The notes: generated by a model not told the origin, from the sequence alone. A stretch of DNA of 64,000 nucleotides from Bacteroidetes bacterium B1(2017) (GCA_002256395.1 NKJG01000007.1:1-64000), one strand, 5' to 3'. Positions 1-7,419 are shown, counted from the stretch's first letter. Translations and numbers: made by a program.

Positions 1-114
1 AACCCACAAGAATGGCTATTGGATGTGTTGCAAAAGTTACCTGCTCGAAAAGCAAATAACATCGACGATCTACTGCCACAAAATTGGAATCCTGATTTAC
101 AAGGTGTAGTTTAG
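1..114 (+). CDS. tnpC: IS66 family transposase, C-terminal fragment (cut by window edge)
   Basis: Frame 1 is open from the window edge to TAG at 112-114, giving 37 residues. They match the conserved C-terminal element of IS66 transposases (PF13817 type): an Asn-Pro-x-Glu-Trp-Leu start, a DVLQKLPAR segment, then the hallmark IDDLLPQNW just before the stop. Transposases of this family are about 500 residues, so most of the gene lies upstream. Whether the full element is intact cannot be judged from here. Confidence 0.8.
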   Translation, partial: NPQEWLLDVLQKLPARKANNIDDLLPQNWNPDLQGVV

Positions 115-125
115 CGGGTGCTTAC
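1..125 (+). mobile_element. Right end of an IS66-family insertion sequence
   Basis: The first 114 bases encode the C-terminus of an IS66 transposase. They are followed at 115-125 by CGGGTGCTTAC, the reverse complement of GTAAGCACCCG, which fits the GTAAGC-starting terminal inverted repeat known for IS66 elements. The element therefore ends at about 125. IS66 elements usually duplicate 8 bp of target, so 126-133 (atagcaac) is the expected right-hand copy; the left copy lies outside the window. The insertion sits inside the 3' end of the neighbouring minus-strand gene. Confidence 0.8.
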
Positions 126-552
126 ATAGCAACATAAATCCTGCTTGAATAGATAAACCAAGTCCAATACCTTTCCAAAGGGCGTTTGTTTGAAAGAAAA
201 TAAACAGAAGTATTCCAATTAATAATAGAGCTATTTCAACCCAACGGTAGATTTCAAAATTTTTCATCACCACTTCCATCATTGGAATTTCATCTTGTTC
301 AATTTTACTTTTATCCGTTTGAACAATTTGGTTTACTCTAACAATATCTTTTGGACTTCTATAATAAATAGAGCTTCCAACCACTATTTCAATCAAAGCA
401 ATTGTAATTAATGGATATGCCATTCCATCATAAAAGGGTTGTTTTACTTTGCTTAAAAAATAGCTTGCAAGGGCAATTGCAATAATTCCTATTAGTACAA
501 AAAGTAAGCTTTCGTATTTTTCGGCATTAAAATATTTTTCTACTTGGTTCAT
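97..552 (-). pseudogene. Small integral membrane protein, 3' end replaced by IS66 insertion
   Basis: This 151-residue ORF starts at ATG 552. It shows about four hydrophobic helices (near residues 16-34, 44-61, 106-121 and 124-142) around a charged central loop. No family was recognised. The reading frame runs across the IS66 end at 125/126, so the last eight or nine residues (KHPLNYTL and the junction Cys) are encoded by the inserted element. The native C-terminus is lost, although all four predicted helices may survive. It lies 13 bp downstream of the 363-residue secreted protein gene and probably shares its transcript. It may still be functional if the missing tail is short. Confidence 0.6.
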
Positions 553-565
553 TTTTTACAGTTCT

Positions 566-1657
566 TTAATATTTAATTATACTTATTCTCCCATTACTCG
601 CTTTAATAAGAAGATTGTCTTCAAAAATAAAATTTTGCTTGTATCCATCGTCGTCCTTTATAGGAAACGACTTGAGTATTTTACCAGTATCGCCCAATAA
701 AATATACTTCAACTTTTTAGTTTTTAATTCTTTTTCAATTAGCCAAATGGAGCTTCCTAATGAATACGTATCAAACCTAATTTCATCCCATCTCATTGTT
801 TTGTAAGGAATTATTTTTGATGTTATCGCATTGGTAACCGTATTTATATAATAATACTTTAGGTAACAATTTAAATCGCCATAAACGCCAGGAAATACTG
901 CTACGATAGTCAACTTATTACCCTTAATATAACTATCTATAAAATACTCGGTTTTAGGTGCATTTAGCCTAATCTCCGAAATTACACCCTTCTTACTCAC
1001 AATTAAATTGGGCGCATCAGGGTGTATATAAATACCCATCACATACAAATTACCTTTCGATTGAAGTATTTTTTTAGGCCTAGGATAATAGGTAGTTACT
1101 TTTTTTCGGATAGTCTTTTTTGTGGCTAAATTATAGGTAACAACAACAGTACTTAAATCACTTGTCGAATACCTTTTTGAGCTACTTACTTGAAAAGCAA
1201 AGTTTAATATATTCCCAGTAATCTTCATATCAGAAGGAGTAAAGAACGAAGCGCCAAAAGGAATTTTTTGTTCAATTTCTCCATTTAAATTTAGAACAAA
1301 TAAACTTAAATGAACATCTTCATTTAGATTCACTATTTTACCTTGTGTTACCAAGGCATAGAGCTTATTGTTATGGTAAAGCAGGGAGCTAATTCTATTT
1401 GTGTGTGCATCGCTAACCTTTAGCGACCAATTAAGCTTTAGGTTTGTCTTATCATAACTTAACAAATAGGCATCGCAGGCATTCCCATCGTTTATTTTGG
1501 TTTGGAAAGAATATCCAGCGCAAAAAATCGCACTATCATTTGCAGTAATATCATCTACGTATTCATAGTTTTTATAAACGGTGCTAAACGTAGTATCCTG
1601 AGCATAACACAAGGAGTGAATGAATAGTAACAAAAAACCTAATAGCTTTAATTTCAT
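566..1657 (-). CDS. Secreted protein of unknown function
   Basis: The 363-residue product begins with a clear signal peptide (KLKLLGFLLLFIHSLCYAQ, cleavage expected after CYA). The remainder alternates short hydrophobic strands with polar turns (LLYHNNKLYALV, KGNLYVMGIYI, SSIWLIEKEL), suggesting a beta-propeller-like or all-beta fold, but no named domain was identified. The start at ATG 1657 has an AGGAGG purine block about 15 nt upstream, which is unusually good for Bacteroidota. The gene follows a 31-codon ORF and a frameshifted small gene on the same strand and precedes the IS66-truncated membrane protein gene. Confidence 0.65.
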   Translation of the reverse strand: MKLKLLGFLLLFIHSLCYAQDTTFSTVYKNYEYVDDITANDSAIFCAGYSFQTKINDGNACDAYLLSYDKTNLKLNWSLKVSDAHTNRISSLLYHNNKLYALVTQGKIVNLNEDVHLSLFVLNLNGEIEQKIPFGASFFTPSDMKITGNILNFAFQVSSSKRYSTSDLSTVVVTYNLATKKTIRKKVTTYYPRPKKILQSKGNLYVMGIYIHPDAPNLIVSKKGVISEIRLNAPKTEYFIDSYIKGNKLTIVAVFPGVYGDLNCYLKYYYINTVTNAITSKIIPYKTMRWDEIRFDTYSLGSSIWLIEKELKTKKLKYILLGDTGKILKSFPIKDDDGYKQNFIFEDNLLIKASNGRISIIKY

Positions 1658-1677
1658 ACGTACTATTTTTTAACCTC

Positions 1678-1773
1678 CTATTTGTTCAGGATAGCTAATT
1701 TCTTTTTTTCTATATCAATTTTTATTGACCTATTTATACTAGGGCAACATCTTCCAAATGGCACTTTATCCAT
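1678..1773 (-). CDS. Possible 31-residue small protein
   Basis: An ATG at 1773 opens a 31-codon frame ending in TAG at 1678-1680, between the frameshifted gene and the 363-residue secreted protein gene. The peptide starts MDKVPFGRCCPSINRS and ends in a Lys-rich, helix-like tail (IDIEKKKLAILNK). It has no hydrophobic segment and no recognised family. It may be a genuine small protein or the last piece of a decayed longer gene. The case rests only on position, strand and reasonable composition. Confidence 0.25.
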   Translation of the reverse strand: MDKVPFGRCCPSINRSIKIDIEKKKLAILNK

Positions 1774-1778
1774 TCATA

Positions 1779-1983
1779 TTATTCTTCTTCTTTTTTATAC
1801 CCTTCATAATAATAAGACTGTTCAATTCCTTTAAAGATTATTTCTCTATTATCTACGTCATCCGGTAAAATACCAATGTATTTCTTTGAGCCCTTTAGTT
1901 GTGCCTATTTCTATTTTATGAATGTCATTCGATTCAAACAATCGATAGGCATTTTCTAAGCTGCTTTTATCAACATTTTTCAT
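1779..1983 (-). pseudogene. Frameshifted small gene of unknown function
   Basis: From ATG 1983 the minus strand reads [20 protein letters not shown] and so on, then hits TGA after 41 codons. If one G is removed from the GGG run complementary to 1891-1893, the frame continues as [19 protein letters not shown] and later EGYKKEEE to TAA at 1779-1781. This gives a coherent acidic protein of about 67 residues. The two halves join without a gap, so a single-base insertion (mutation or sequencing error in a short homopolymer) is the simplest reading. No homologue was recognised. It fills much of the otherwise empty 1658-2112 interval; nothing convincing was seen in 1984-2112. Confidence 0.45.
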
Positions 1984-2112
1984 ATGATTTCCTCACTTAA
2001 GTAAGCTACACAAAAATAGTCGAAATGGCTGTAATTTCTTGCTATCGAGTTAATTTTTCCTCTTCTCAATGCTAGTTTTTGCTCCTGCCACAGTAGTTTC
2101 GCAGGACTATTC

Positions 2113-2736
2113 TTATTCAAGTATCACGCATGAATATAAAGCAAAAAGTCCGAATGAAACTAAGATAAAACCTGAAAGCCTATTTATCCAAATAAGTTTG
2201 CTGGGAGTAAGTTTAGATTGAAAAAAACTAACCAGCGAACTTAATATCAGCCACCATAAAGCAGATCCAATAAAGATACCAAATACCAATGTCATGGAGG
2301 ATGAATAATCTGTCTTGGTTGTACCTAAGCCTAGTCCAGCAAAAATGGCCAAGAAGGATAAAATGGTTGCGGGGTTAGTCAGGGTTAAGAAAAAAGTTGA
2401 AATAAAATTATTGACACGTCCATTACTGTTAATAGTTGCAGCATTTGTTGCAGGTTTAGTTACAAAGGATTTGACACCAATAAAAAGTAAAAACATACCT
2501 CCAAGTAATTTTATCCAAAACTCCTGTGCTAAAAGAAAGGATGAAATAGCAGTTAATCCAAAGGCTGCTACGATGCCATAAACCGTATCGGCCATTGCCG
2601 CTCCCATTCCTGTAACAAAACCCGAGGTGCGCCCTTCTGTTAAGGTTCGTTTTATAGTTAGTACACCAATTGGCCCAACAGGAGCTGCAATTGAAAAGCC
2701 AATCAGTAATCCTTTAAGTAAATAGCTTGTGGTCAT
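2113..2736 (-). CDS. LysE/RhtB family amino-acid exporter
   Basis: The 207-residue product has the LysE-type layout: six hydrophobic segments and the N-terminal signature FSIAAPVGPIGVLTIKRTL, in which GPIG and the following basic residues are typical. A Gly/Ala-rich helix (GFVTGMGAAMADTVYGIVAAFG) follows. LysE proteins export amino acids or related metabolites across the cytoplasmic membrane by proton exchange. The substrate cannot be read from the sequence. Length is normal for the family. It is a single gene transcribed with its minus-strand neighbours. Confidence 0.85.
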   Translation of the reverse strand: MTTSYLLKGLLIGFSIAAPVGPIGVLTIKRTLTEGRTSGFVTGMGAAMADTVYGIVAAFGLTAISSFLLAQEFWIKLLGGMFLLFIGVKSFVTKPATNAATINSNGRVNNFISTFFLTLTNPATILSFLAIFAGLGLGTTKTDYSSSMTLVFGIFIGSALWWLILSSLVSFFQSKLTPSKLIWINRLSGFILVSFGLFALYSCVILE

Positions 2737-2762
2737 ATGGTTTTCTATAATGTTGGCTATAA

Positions 2763-3146
2763 TTAAAACAGGTCAACTAGTGCAATAATTACCCAAATTG
2801 CCGAAGGAAGAAAAACCCAAAATAAGGTAAAATAAAGTCCTATTTTAAACATCTTTGGCCCATAGGTCAAGCTACGTTTAAGGAACACTTCAGTTAGCCA
2901 ACCTAAGGTATAAGCAATATTGCATAAAAAGCCAACCATAAGCACTAGTATAGGTTCAAAAAAGTCTTCCCCTGGCTCTAGGTGAACACGGCTAGAAGAA
3001 GCTAATAACATTATGCCAATGCTAAGACTCCCCGCAAGTAATACAATGATATTATACAAAACACGTCTAAGCTCCCACCAACAAATAATTTGAAGGAGGC
3101 TTCTATCCTCCGTTTTTACTTGTAATAAGGTATCTAAATATTTCAT
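2763..3146 (-). CDS. Small membrane protein of unknown function
   Basis: This 127-residue protein has an amphipathic N-terminus followed by three hydrophobic helices, near residues 33-50, 66-83 and 103-123. A short acidic periplasmic-type loop (HLEPGEDFFEP) lies between the first two. No domain was recognised. It sits 26 bp upstream of the LysE-type gene on the same strand, so the two may be cotranscribed. Confidence 0.6.
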   Translation of the reverse strand: MKYLDTLLQVKTEDRSLLQIICWWELRRVLYNIIVLLAGSLSIGIMLLASSSRVHLEPGEDFFEPILVLMVGFLCNIAYTLGWLTEVFLKRSLTYGPKMFKIGLYFTLFWVFLPSAIWVIIALVDLF

Positions 3147-3197
3147 TTGCCATGGCTATGGTTAAATTATGAAGCTAATATAAATACTGAGCAGCAC

Positions 3198-4124
3198 TTA
3201 TTTCTCTTTCAATTTTTCGGCACAAAGTTTAATCAATTTAATATTGGACTTAAGATTTATTAAGGCACCAAGATTGTCCATATTTTCCCCAATGGCAGCA
3301 TACTCCTTTCGTTCTAGCATTCCTTTTAAATCGCTCGCAATAGCCGCTAAATCCTGGCCATCAAATCTTGAAATACCCTTCCCTTTTATGGAAGAATATT
3401 CAAGCGATGCGGCCTGTAATATGTCAATTAGAGCATTTTTATAATCTTTCTGTACCAGATAAATGAGTCCTCGATGTAAATAAAAGTCGGAAGTAATAGA
3501 ATCCAATTGTATGCATTGGGTATAATGAAAAATAGCTCCAGAAAAGCAGCGTTTTTCTGCTAACTCACCTCCTGCCAAAGAATGACTTCTCAATACATGC
3601 GTACTATCTATAGCTGCATGTTCACAATTATTGGTTTCTTCTATAATTACATCTTGCGTAATGTTTCTCATACCAAACAAACCCTTGTCAATTCGAACTT
3701 TCACACTATCCGCTAAAAAGCAATTTTCTGGCGAAACTTTAACTCTACAACTCCATCCATAAATACTTACATGGAGGAAATAAGCATCTTTTGTTTCTCT
3801 AGCACTATAAAGGGAAACGGTCTTATAATTCCCTTCGCTTGCAAATTGTTTATTTGTAAAAAACAAAAGAAATAAGCTTAAGGAATAGCAAAGGGCTGTT
3901 AGGCCAATGCCAACATATCTAAATTTTTTATATACTGTAAAGCAGAAAATAAGGCCAAGTAAAAAGGGCAAAATCATCCAATATTCCACATCATTTAAAG
4001 ATTCGGTATACCATAGTATTTCTTTTGTTGGACCATAATAAAGCCAAAAAGAAAATGCAATTAACAAGGCATTAAGTAATACTAGTCCTATTATCTTAAG
4101 TACTATAACTAGAATTCTTTTCAT
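3198..4124 (-). CDS. Membrane-anchored TPR-like protein
   Basis: Translation probably starts at ATG 4124; a TTG two codons upstream is less likely. The 308-residue product has three N-terminal transmembrane helices within about residues 5-105, then a soluble segment. Its C-terminal half includes TPR-like helices (FSGAIFHYTQCIQLDS, DFYLHRGLIYLVQKDYKNAL), a pattern used for protein contacts. Several Cys residues in the middle (WSCRV, ENCF, NNCEH) could form disulfides if this part is periplasmic. No enzyme family was recognised. Confidence 0.55.
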   Translation of the reverse strand: MKRILVIVLKIIGLVLLNALLIAFSFWLYYGPTKEILWYTESLNDVEYWMILPFLLGLIFCFTVYKKFRYVGIGLTALCYSLSLFLLFFTNKQFASEGNYKTVSLYSARETKDAYFLHVSIYGWSCRVKVSPENCFLADSVKVRIDKGLFGMRNITQDVIIEETNNCEHAAIDSTHVLRSHSLAGGELAEKRCFSGAIFHYTQCIQLDSITSDFYLHRGLIYLVQKDYKNALIDILQAASLEYSSIKGKGISRFDGQDLAAIASDLKGMLERKEYAAIGENMDNLGALINLKSNIKLIKLCAEKLKEK

Positions 4125-4171
4125 TAACAATTGGGGCTATGGTGGTGGGTATTTTCTAATGGCTTGCGCTC

Positions 4172-4209
4172 ATACTCAAATGTAACGTAGGGAAAGGAAT
4201 TAATCAACC
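4172..4209. repeat. Copy A of a 38-nt intergenic repeat
   Basis: This block matches 6245-6282 at 35 of 38 positions, beginning ATACTCAAATGTAAC and ending GAATTAATCAACC. Both copies lie in the same orientation, downstream of minus-strand genes (20 bp after the stop in this case). Sequence just before each copy is also loosely similar. Confidence 0.7.
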
Positions 4210-4229
4210 ACTAAAATCAAGTTAAGCTC

Positions 4230-4946
4230 TCATTTCTGCTTACACACGCTAATTAATTTTTTGCTTTTAAAATCCGTTACTAAAAAAGTTTCAACATTTA
4301 AGGTGTCATACATTTGTATATCTGTTGTATTGTAAAAAGTATAATGTTCAGCATCCATTTTTTTTACCTTATAGTTGTTTTCACGACTTCCAGGAATATA
4401 CAAACCAATTAACACGCAAAAATGTAATGAATCAGTGTAAAAAATTGCATTTTTATAGTCATTCCCACATCGATATTGCACCTGTGTTATACTATTGCCG
4501 TCACCTCTTTTATAAGAGGAGAAAGGGTAATAGTCGCTATCGCAGGTGAGGGTATTAGTACCAAAAACAGGTTTGGTATGAATACACGTTTTGTCTGAAT
4601 GATGATACTGCCATAATTGAGCCTTAGAAATGGTTTTTTTCTCAATGGTATCACACATAAATTTAGATTCAAGAGTATAGGCGATTATTGTGCCTTCTTC
4701 AAAATAAACATGAAAACTTTCGTGCTCATCATAGGAGCCAATTTTGTATCGAAAGCTTGTTGTATCTGTCACATAACATTCAATTACTTCTCCAAAAACT
4801 CCTGCGCAAAATGTTCTATATTTCTCCAAATAAATCCCTTTTGCAATTTCATTCGTACAAATTTTATCACAACAATTTGTATCACCTAATAAGCACCCCG
4901 TTAAACAGAATGAAAAAGTAATACCAAATAAAATTCTGAAAATCAT
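4230..4946 (-). CDS. Cysteine-rich lipoprotein of unknown function
   Basis: The 238-residue product starts with a lipoprotein signal peptide ending in the lipobox LTGC (Cys18), so it should be lipid-anchored in the cell envelope. The mature part holds about a dozen further Cys residues, including NCCDKIC just after the anchor, and many short Tyr/Phe/Thr strands. This suggests a disulfide-stabilised all-beta protein. No family was recognised. It lies in the run of minus-strand envelope-type genes and is followed by repeat copy A. Confidence 0.6.
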   Translation of the reverse strand: MIFRILFGITFSFCLTGCLLGDTNCCDKICTNEIAKGIYLEKYRTFCAGVFGEVIECYVTDTTSFRYKIGSYDEHESFHVYFEEGTIIAYTLESKFMCDTIEKKTISKAQLWQYHHSDKTCIHTKPVFGTNTLTCDSDYYPFSSYKRGDGNSITQVQYRCGNDYKNAIFYTDSLHFCVLIGLYIPGSRENNYKVKKMDAEHYTFYNTTDIQMYDTLNVETFLVTDFKSKKLISVCKQK

Positions 4947-5038
4947 GGTTTAGACTGTTGTTGTGCTTAGGTATTGGAAATTATAAAATTGAATTTTCTA
5001 TTGCTACAAAAATGTCAATAAATAGTTTGTGTATGTGG

Positions 5039-5509
5039 TTATAAAATTTCGGCTTGGCCAATTTGTTTGGCTCCTTCATGTATCCACCAAATTTGTCCTT
5101 TGTTTAAATACTTTTCAATCGGTTGATTCATTATAAAGCGAACGATTACTTCTCTTTCTTCTCCAGGTTCTATTGTAGGCTTGCCAACAAATTGAATGTC
5201 GCCAATAAATGTCTGCAATAATTGTCCCTTATCAGTGTATTCAAAAACATGGTTTGGACTGTATCCACTAATAAAACCTGTTTGTCGCCCACCTTCCTCT
5301 GTAGTTTTGAGTTTTAATTTTGCCTTTACAGTCAACAGCTCCCCATTGTTTTCATATTCTAACTCACGAATACTAGTCAATGTGTATTTATCATAGGCCA
5401 TCACGTCAAATACTTTTGATTGACCAGTGTCGAGCCAACGTTTATATATGAGAGTTCCATTCATATACACATACAACTCGTTTCCTTCTATTTTCTTTCG
5501 TATTGACAT
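5039..5509 (-). CDS. Small protein with EF-Tu domain III-like beta barrel
   Basis: The likely start is ATG 5509 (MSIRKKIEGNELYVYMNG), giving 156 residues; a TTG seven codons upstream is less likely. The last 55 residues resemble the C-terminal barrel of elongation factor Tu: a PGEEREVIVRF strand, PI, then IWWIHEGAKQIGQAEIL, comparable to the EF-Tu REGGRTVGAG segment. There is no GTPase domain. Stand-alone proteins of this kind occur in Bacteroidota and their function is not established. The resemblance was judged by eye. Confidence 0.5.
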   Translation of the reverse strand: MSIRKKIEGNELYVYMNGTLIYKRWLDTGQSKVFDVMAYDKYTLTSIRELEYENNGELLTVKAKLKLKTTEEGGRQTGFISGYSPNHVFEYTDKGQLLQTFIGDIQFVGKPTIEPGEEREVIVRFIMNQPIEKYLNKGQIWWIHEGAKQIGQAEIL

Positions 5510-5582
5510 GGTTTTAAATTGTGTCTTCAATTAGTCTTTTTTCTAAGGGTTTAATAATTCCATTCTAAATCGTCTTGAAGAA

Positions 5583-6071
5583 TTATTTTTTTGTCTTTAT
5601 TTTTTCTACTAATTGTAAGTTATACTTTTTAGCGAATTCATAAGCCACACTTTGTAGAGGTGGGTTGTCCGAATTTATAGAATCACTTGTCCCTTTGACC
5701 ACTTTAAATCCATATTTTTTCATGTAACTCTCATACTTTGGGTCAAGTCTAATTAGAACTTTTGTTCCATCTTTGTTTGTCTTATATCCACCTTCAAGTC
5801 CAGGGTATAAGTAGGAAACGCCACTTATTCCAACAATTCTGTAGTCATTGTGTAATAATGCTTTTTCTACCTCTTTTTCAATGTCAGCATTTTTAATGTT
5901 CACATATTGTGTTTTAAAGTCAAACTTAACTAATGTATCTCGGTACAAATTAGTTTCAGTGCTGTCCATATAAGGTATATAAAAGAAAATTACTTTGGAA
6001 TTTGCCTGTCCAAAAGCCTGTCCTGTACTGAGAATTAAGAATACTATACAAGTTAATTTTATGGATGTCAT
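5583..6071 (-). CDS. Secreted protein of unknown function
   Basis: The ATG at 6071 gives 162 residues starting with a normal signal peptide (MTSIKLTCIVFLILSTGQAFG, then QANS). A GTG further upstream would place eleven polar residues before it and is less likely. The mature part is Lys- and Tyr-rich and mixes predicted helices (KNADIEKEVEKALL, SVAYEFAKKYNLQLVEKI) and strands. No domain was recognised, and the cell-envelope or extracellular location is inferred only from the signal. Confidence 0.55.
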   Translation of the reverse strand: MTSIKLTCIVFLILSTGQAFGQANSKVIFFYIPYMDSTETNLYRDTLVKFDFKTQYVNIKNADIEKEVEKALLHNDYRIVGISGVSYLYPGLEGGYKTNKDGTKVLIRLDPKYESYMKKYGFKVVKGTSDSINSDNPPLQSVAYEFAKKYNLQLVEKIKTKK

Positions 6072-6244
6072 TTTGTTCTTTGTCGGTCTTGCAATTATTG
6101 GCACTAACTTACCTTTACCCTTCCAAAAACAGAGTTAATAGGCCTAAAACCCTTTTTAAATATACTCCTTTTGTTTTGAAAATAAACCAATCAAATAAGC
6201 TAAATAATAAGTTCTTTTCAAATCCTCAAACATGCCATCGCCCT

Positions 6245-6282
6245 ATACTCAAATGTAACATAGGAAAACGAATTAATCAACC
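6245..6282. repeat. Copy B of a 38-nt intergenic repeat
   Basis: This is the same repeat as 4172-4209 with three substitutions and no indels. It lies about 80 bp downstream of the stop of the minus-strand gene ending at 6363. The two copies bracket a block of three small genes (238, 156 and 162 residues). Confidence 0.7.
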
Positions 6283-6362
6283 TTTTAAACCTCGTCAAAC
6301 AGAGGTGAATTTTACGTCTAATAAATGTGTTGAGAGCTTTGGCTCTTAAGGATCACCTTTAA

Positions 6363-6740
6363 TTAATCTATAGTAATCTCACTGATTTTTATACTATTCC
6401 TTTTATCAGTAATCCTAAACACTTCAAACTTCCCATTCTTTGCGTCTTTTGCGAGGCTATCTCCAATTGCGATAGAATCCATTTTTACTTCATAGGCAAT
6501 AGGTAAGTCGAAATTAATAACTCTGCCTTTTACGTTTAACAGTATTTCATAACTCCCCCTATTCAAATCTCTTAATCCTATAATCCTTGAATTAATTTTT
6601 GAATCTTTAAAAGTTTGCATTTCGTCCTGCCATTCAATCCGGTTCTTAGTGAAATATATTGCAAGCAAAATTACAACCAAAACAAATGGCAGTATAATAA
6701 GATAGTTAGTTTTCTTTGAGATATTCTAGTGTTCTTTCAT
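6363..6740 (-). pseudogene. Single-pass membrane protein gene with an early amber codon
   Basis: An ATG at 6740 starts the frame MKEH, immediately followed by TAG at 6728-6726. Beyond it the same frame runs uninterrupted to 6363 as NISKKTNYLIILPFVLVV and so on, an obvious N-terminal membrane anchor followed by about 90 soluble residues. Without the TAG the protein would be about 125 residues. Either the gene carries a nonsense mutation (for example CAG to TAG), or translation starts at a rare codon such as the TTG at 6680, which would keep only part of the helix. No family was recognised. Confidence 0.5.
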
Positions 6741-6759
6741 TGTTTCATTGACTTATTGC

Positions 6760-6918
6760 TACAAAGTTAGGAGCCAGAAGCCAGAGGCTAGTTGCCATTT
6801 GCAAAAAAAAAAGCTGCCCCAAAATTTCTTTTGAAACAGCTTTCCCTTCGACAAGCTCAGGATAACTGACATCATAACCAGCAACTAGCTAACTAGCGAC
6901 CAGCTAACTAGCGACTAA
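6760..6918. repeat. REP-like palindromic spacer with short AACTAGC repeats
   Basis: The spacer contains GGCTAGTTGCC near 6787-6797 and its inverse GCAACTAGC near 6881-6889. A 15-nt unit CAGCTAACTAGCGAC at 6901-6915 is nearly repeated just before it. Between them, at 6844-6872, lies CCCTTCGACAAGCTCAGG, a short sequence known to be dispersed in intergenic regions of many Bacteroidota and other genomes. The whole can fold into a long hairpin. It does not encode protein. Confidence 0.55.
6803..6843 (-). terminator. Rho-independent terminator downstream of the HiPIP gene
   Basis: Read on the minus strand, arms AAAGCTG and CAGCTTT with an inner CAAAA/TTTTG stem enclose a GAAA loop. The hairpin is followed by a run of ten T. 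It lies about 75 bp after the HiPIP stop codon. Confidence 0.7.
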
Positions 6919-7284
6919 CTATGCATCCTTCTTAAACCAAGATTTGCAATTTCCTTCTGGGTTAACCGGACCTTTAAACAATTGGCAACCATTGCAACCA
7001 TTCGGTTGAGTTCCAACTTGCATAAAACGGCAGTTACCGCAATTCTTTTCTGCATCAACAGATTTTGCTACATAACCTACCGACTCTCTTTGTTTTAAAT
7101 CAGCTTCGGCAACTCCACTTAAATCGTTGCAATCTGCTGCTGCAGCAGCTGGTGCTGCTTCTGCTGCAGGAGTTTCTGCTGCTTTAGTTTCTGTTTTTGG
7201 TGCATCACCGCCACAAGCGGCAACTAGTAAGCTACTTGAAGCTGCTCCAAATGCTACTGTTTTTAAAAAGTTCTTTCTGTTCAT
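6919..7284 (-). CDS. High-potential iron-sulfur protein, predicted lipoprotein
   Basis: This 121-residue protein has the HiPIP cysteine pattern for one [4Fe-4S] cluster: Cys82-x2-Cys85 (NCGNCRFMQ), Cys100 (GCQLFKGPVNPEG) and Cys113 (NCKSWF). HiPIPs are small electron carriers in the periplasm. The N-terminus has an Arg-Lys pair followed by NFLKTVAFG, resembling a variant Tat signal, which fits export of a folded cluster protein. It also carries a lipobox LVAAC (Cys24). An Ala/Pro/Glu-rich linker at residues 30-50 would tether the domain to the membrane. Cys52 and Cys97 are extra. The partner oxidoreductase is not in the window. Confidence 0.85.
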   Translation of the reverse strand: MNRKNFLKTVAFGAASSSLLVAACGGDAPKTETKAAETPAAEAAPAAAAADCNDLSGVAEADLKQRESVGYVAKSVDAEKNCGNCRFMQVGTQPNGCNGCQLFKGPVNPEGNCKSWFKKDA

Positions 7285-7316
7285 ATTGTTTAATTTTAAT
7301 TAGTTCCTTCAGTGGA

Positions 7317-7324
7317 CGAAATTA
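7317..7324 (-). promoter_or_regulatory. Probable -7 box of the HiPIP gene promoter
   Basis: The minus strand reads TAATTTCG, one base from the Bacteroidota -7 consensus TAnnTTTG. It lies 32 bp upstream of the HiPIP start. A T-rich -33 region is present but no clean TTTG. Confidence 0.35.
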
Positions 7325-7419
7325 TTAACTCTAACAAGAATTAAAAGCCCATAGTTTTAACATTCATTAATTTAGAATTGTACTAAAGAAGAAAGATTTC
7401 TTGCCTAAACTAAAACTAG

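Noticed and set aside
4172-6282. Integron-type attC sites at the 38-nt repeats
   Set aside because: Neither copy contains the GTTRRRY core or the paired R/L boxes of attC sites, and no integrase gene is present in the window.
6881-6915. CRISPR-like array from the AACTAGC units
   Set aside because: Units are 15 nt or shorter, directly adjacent without unique spacers, and no cas gene is near.
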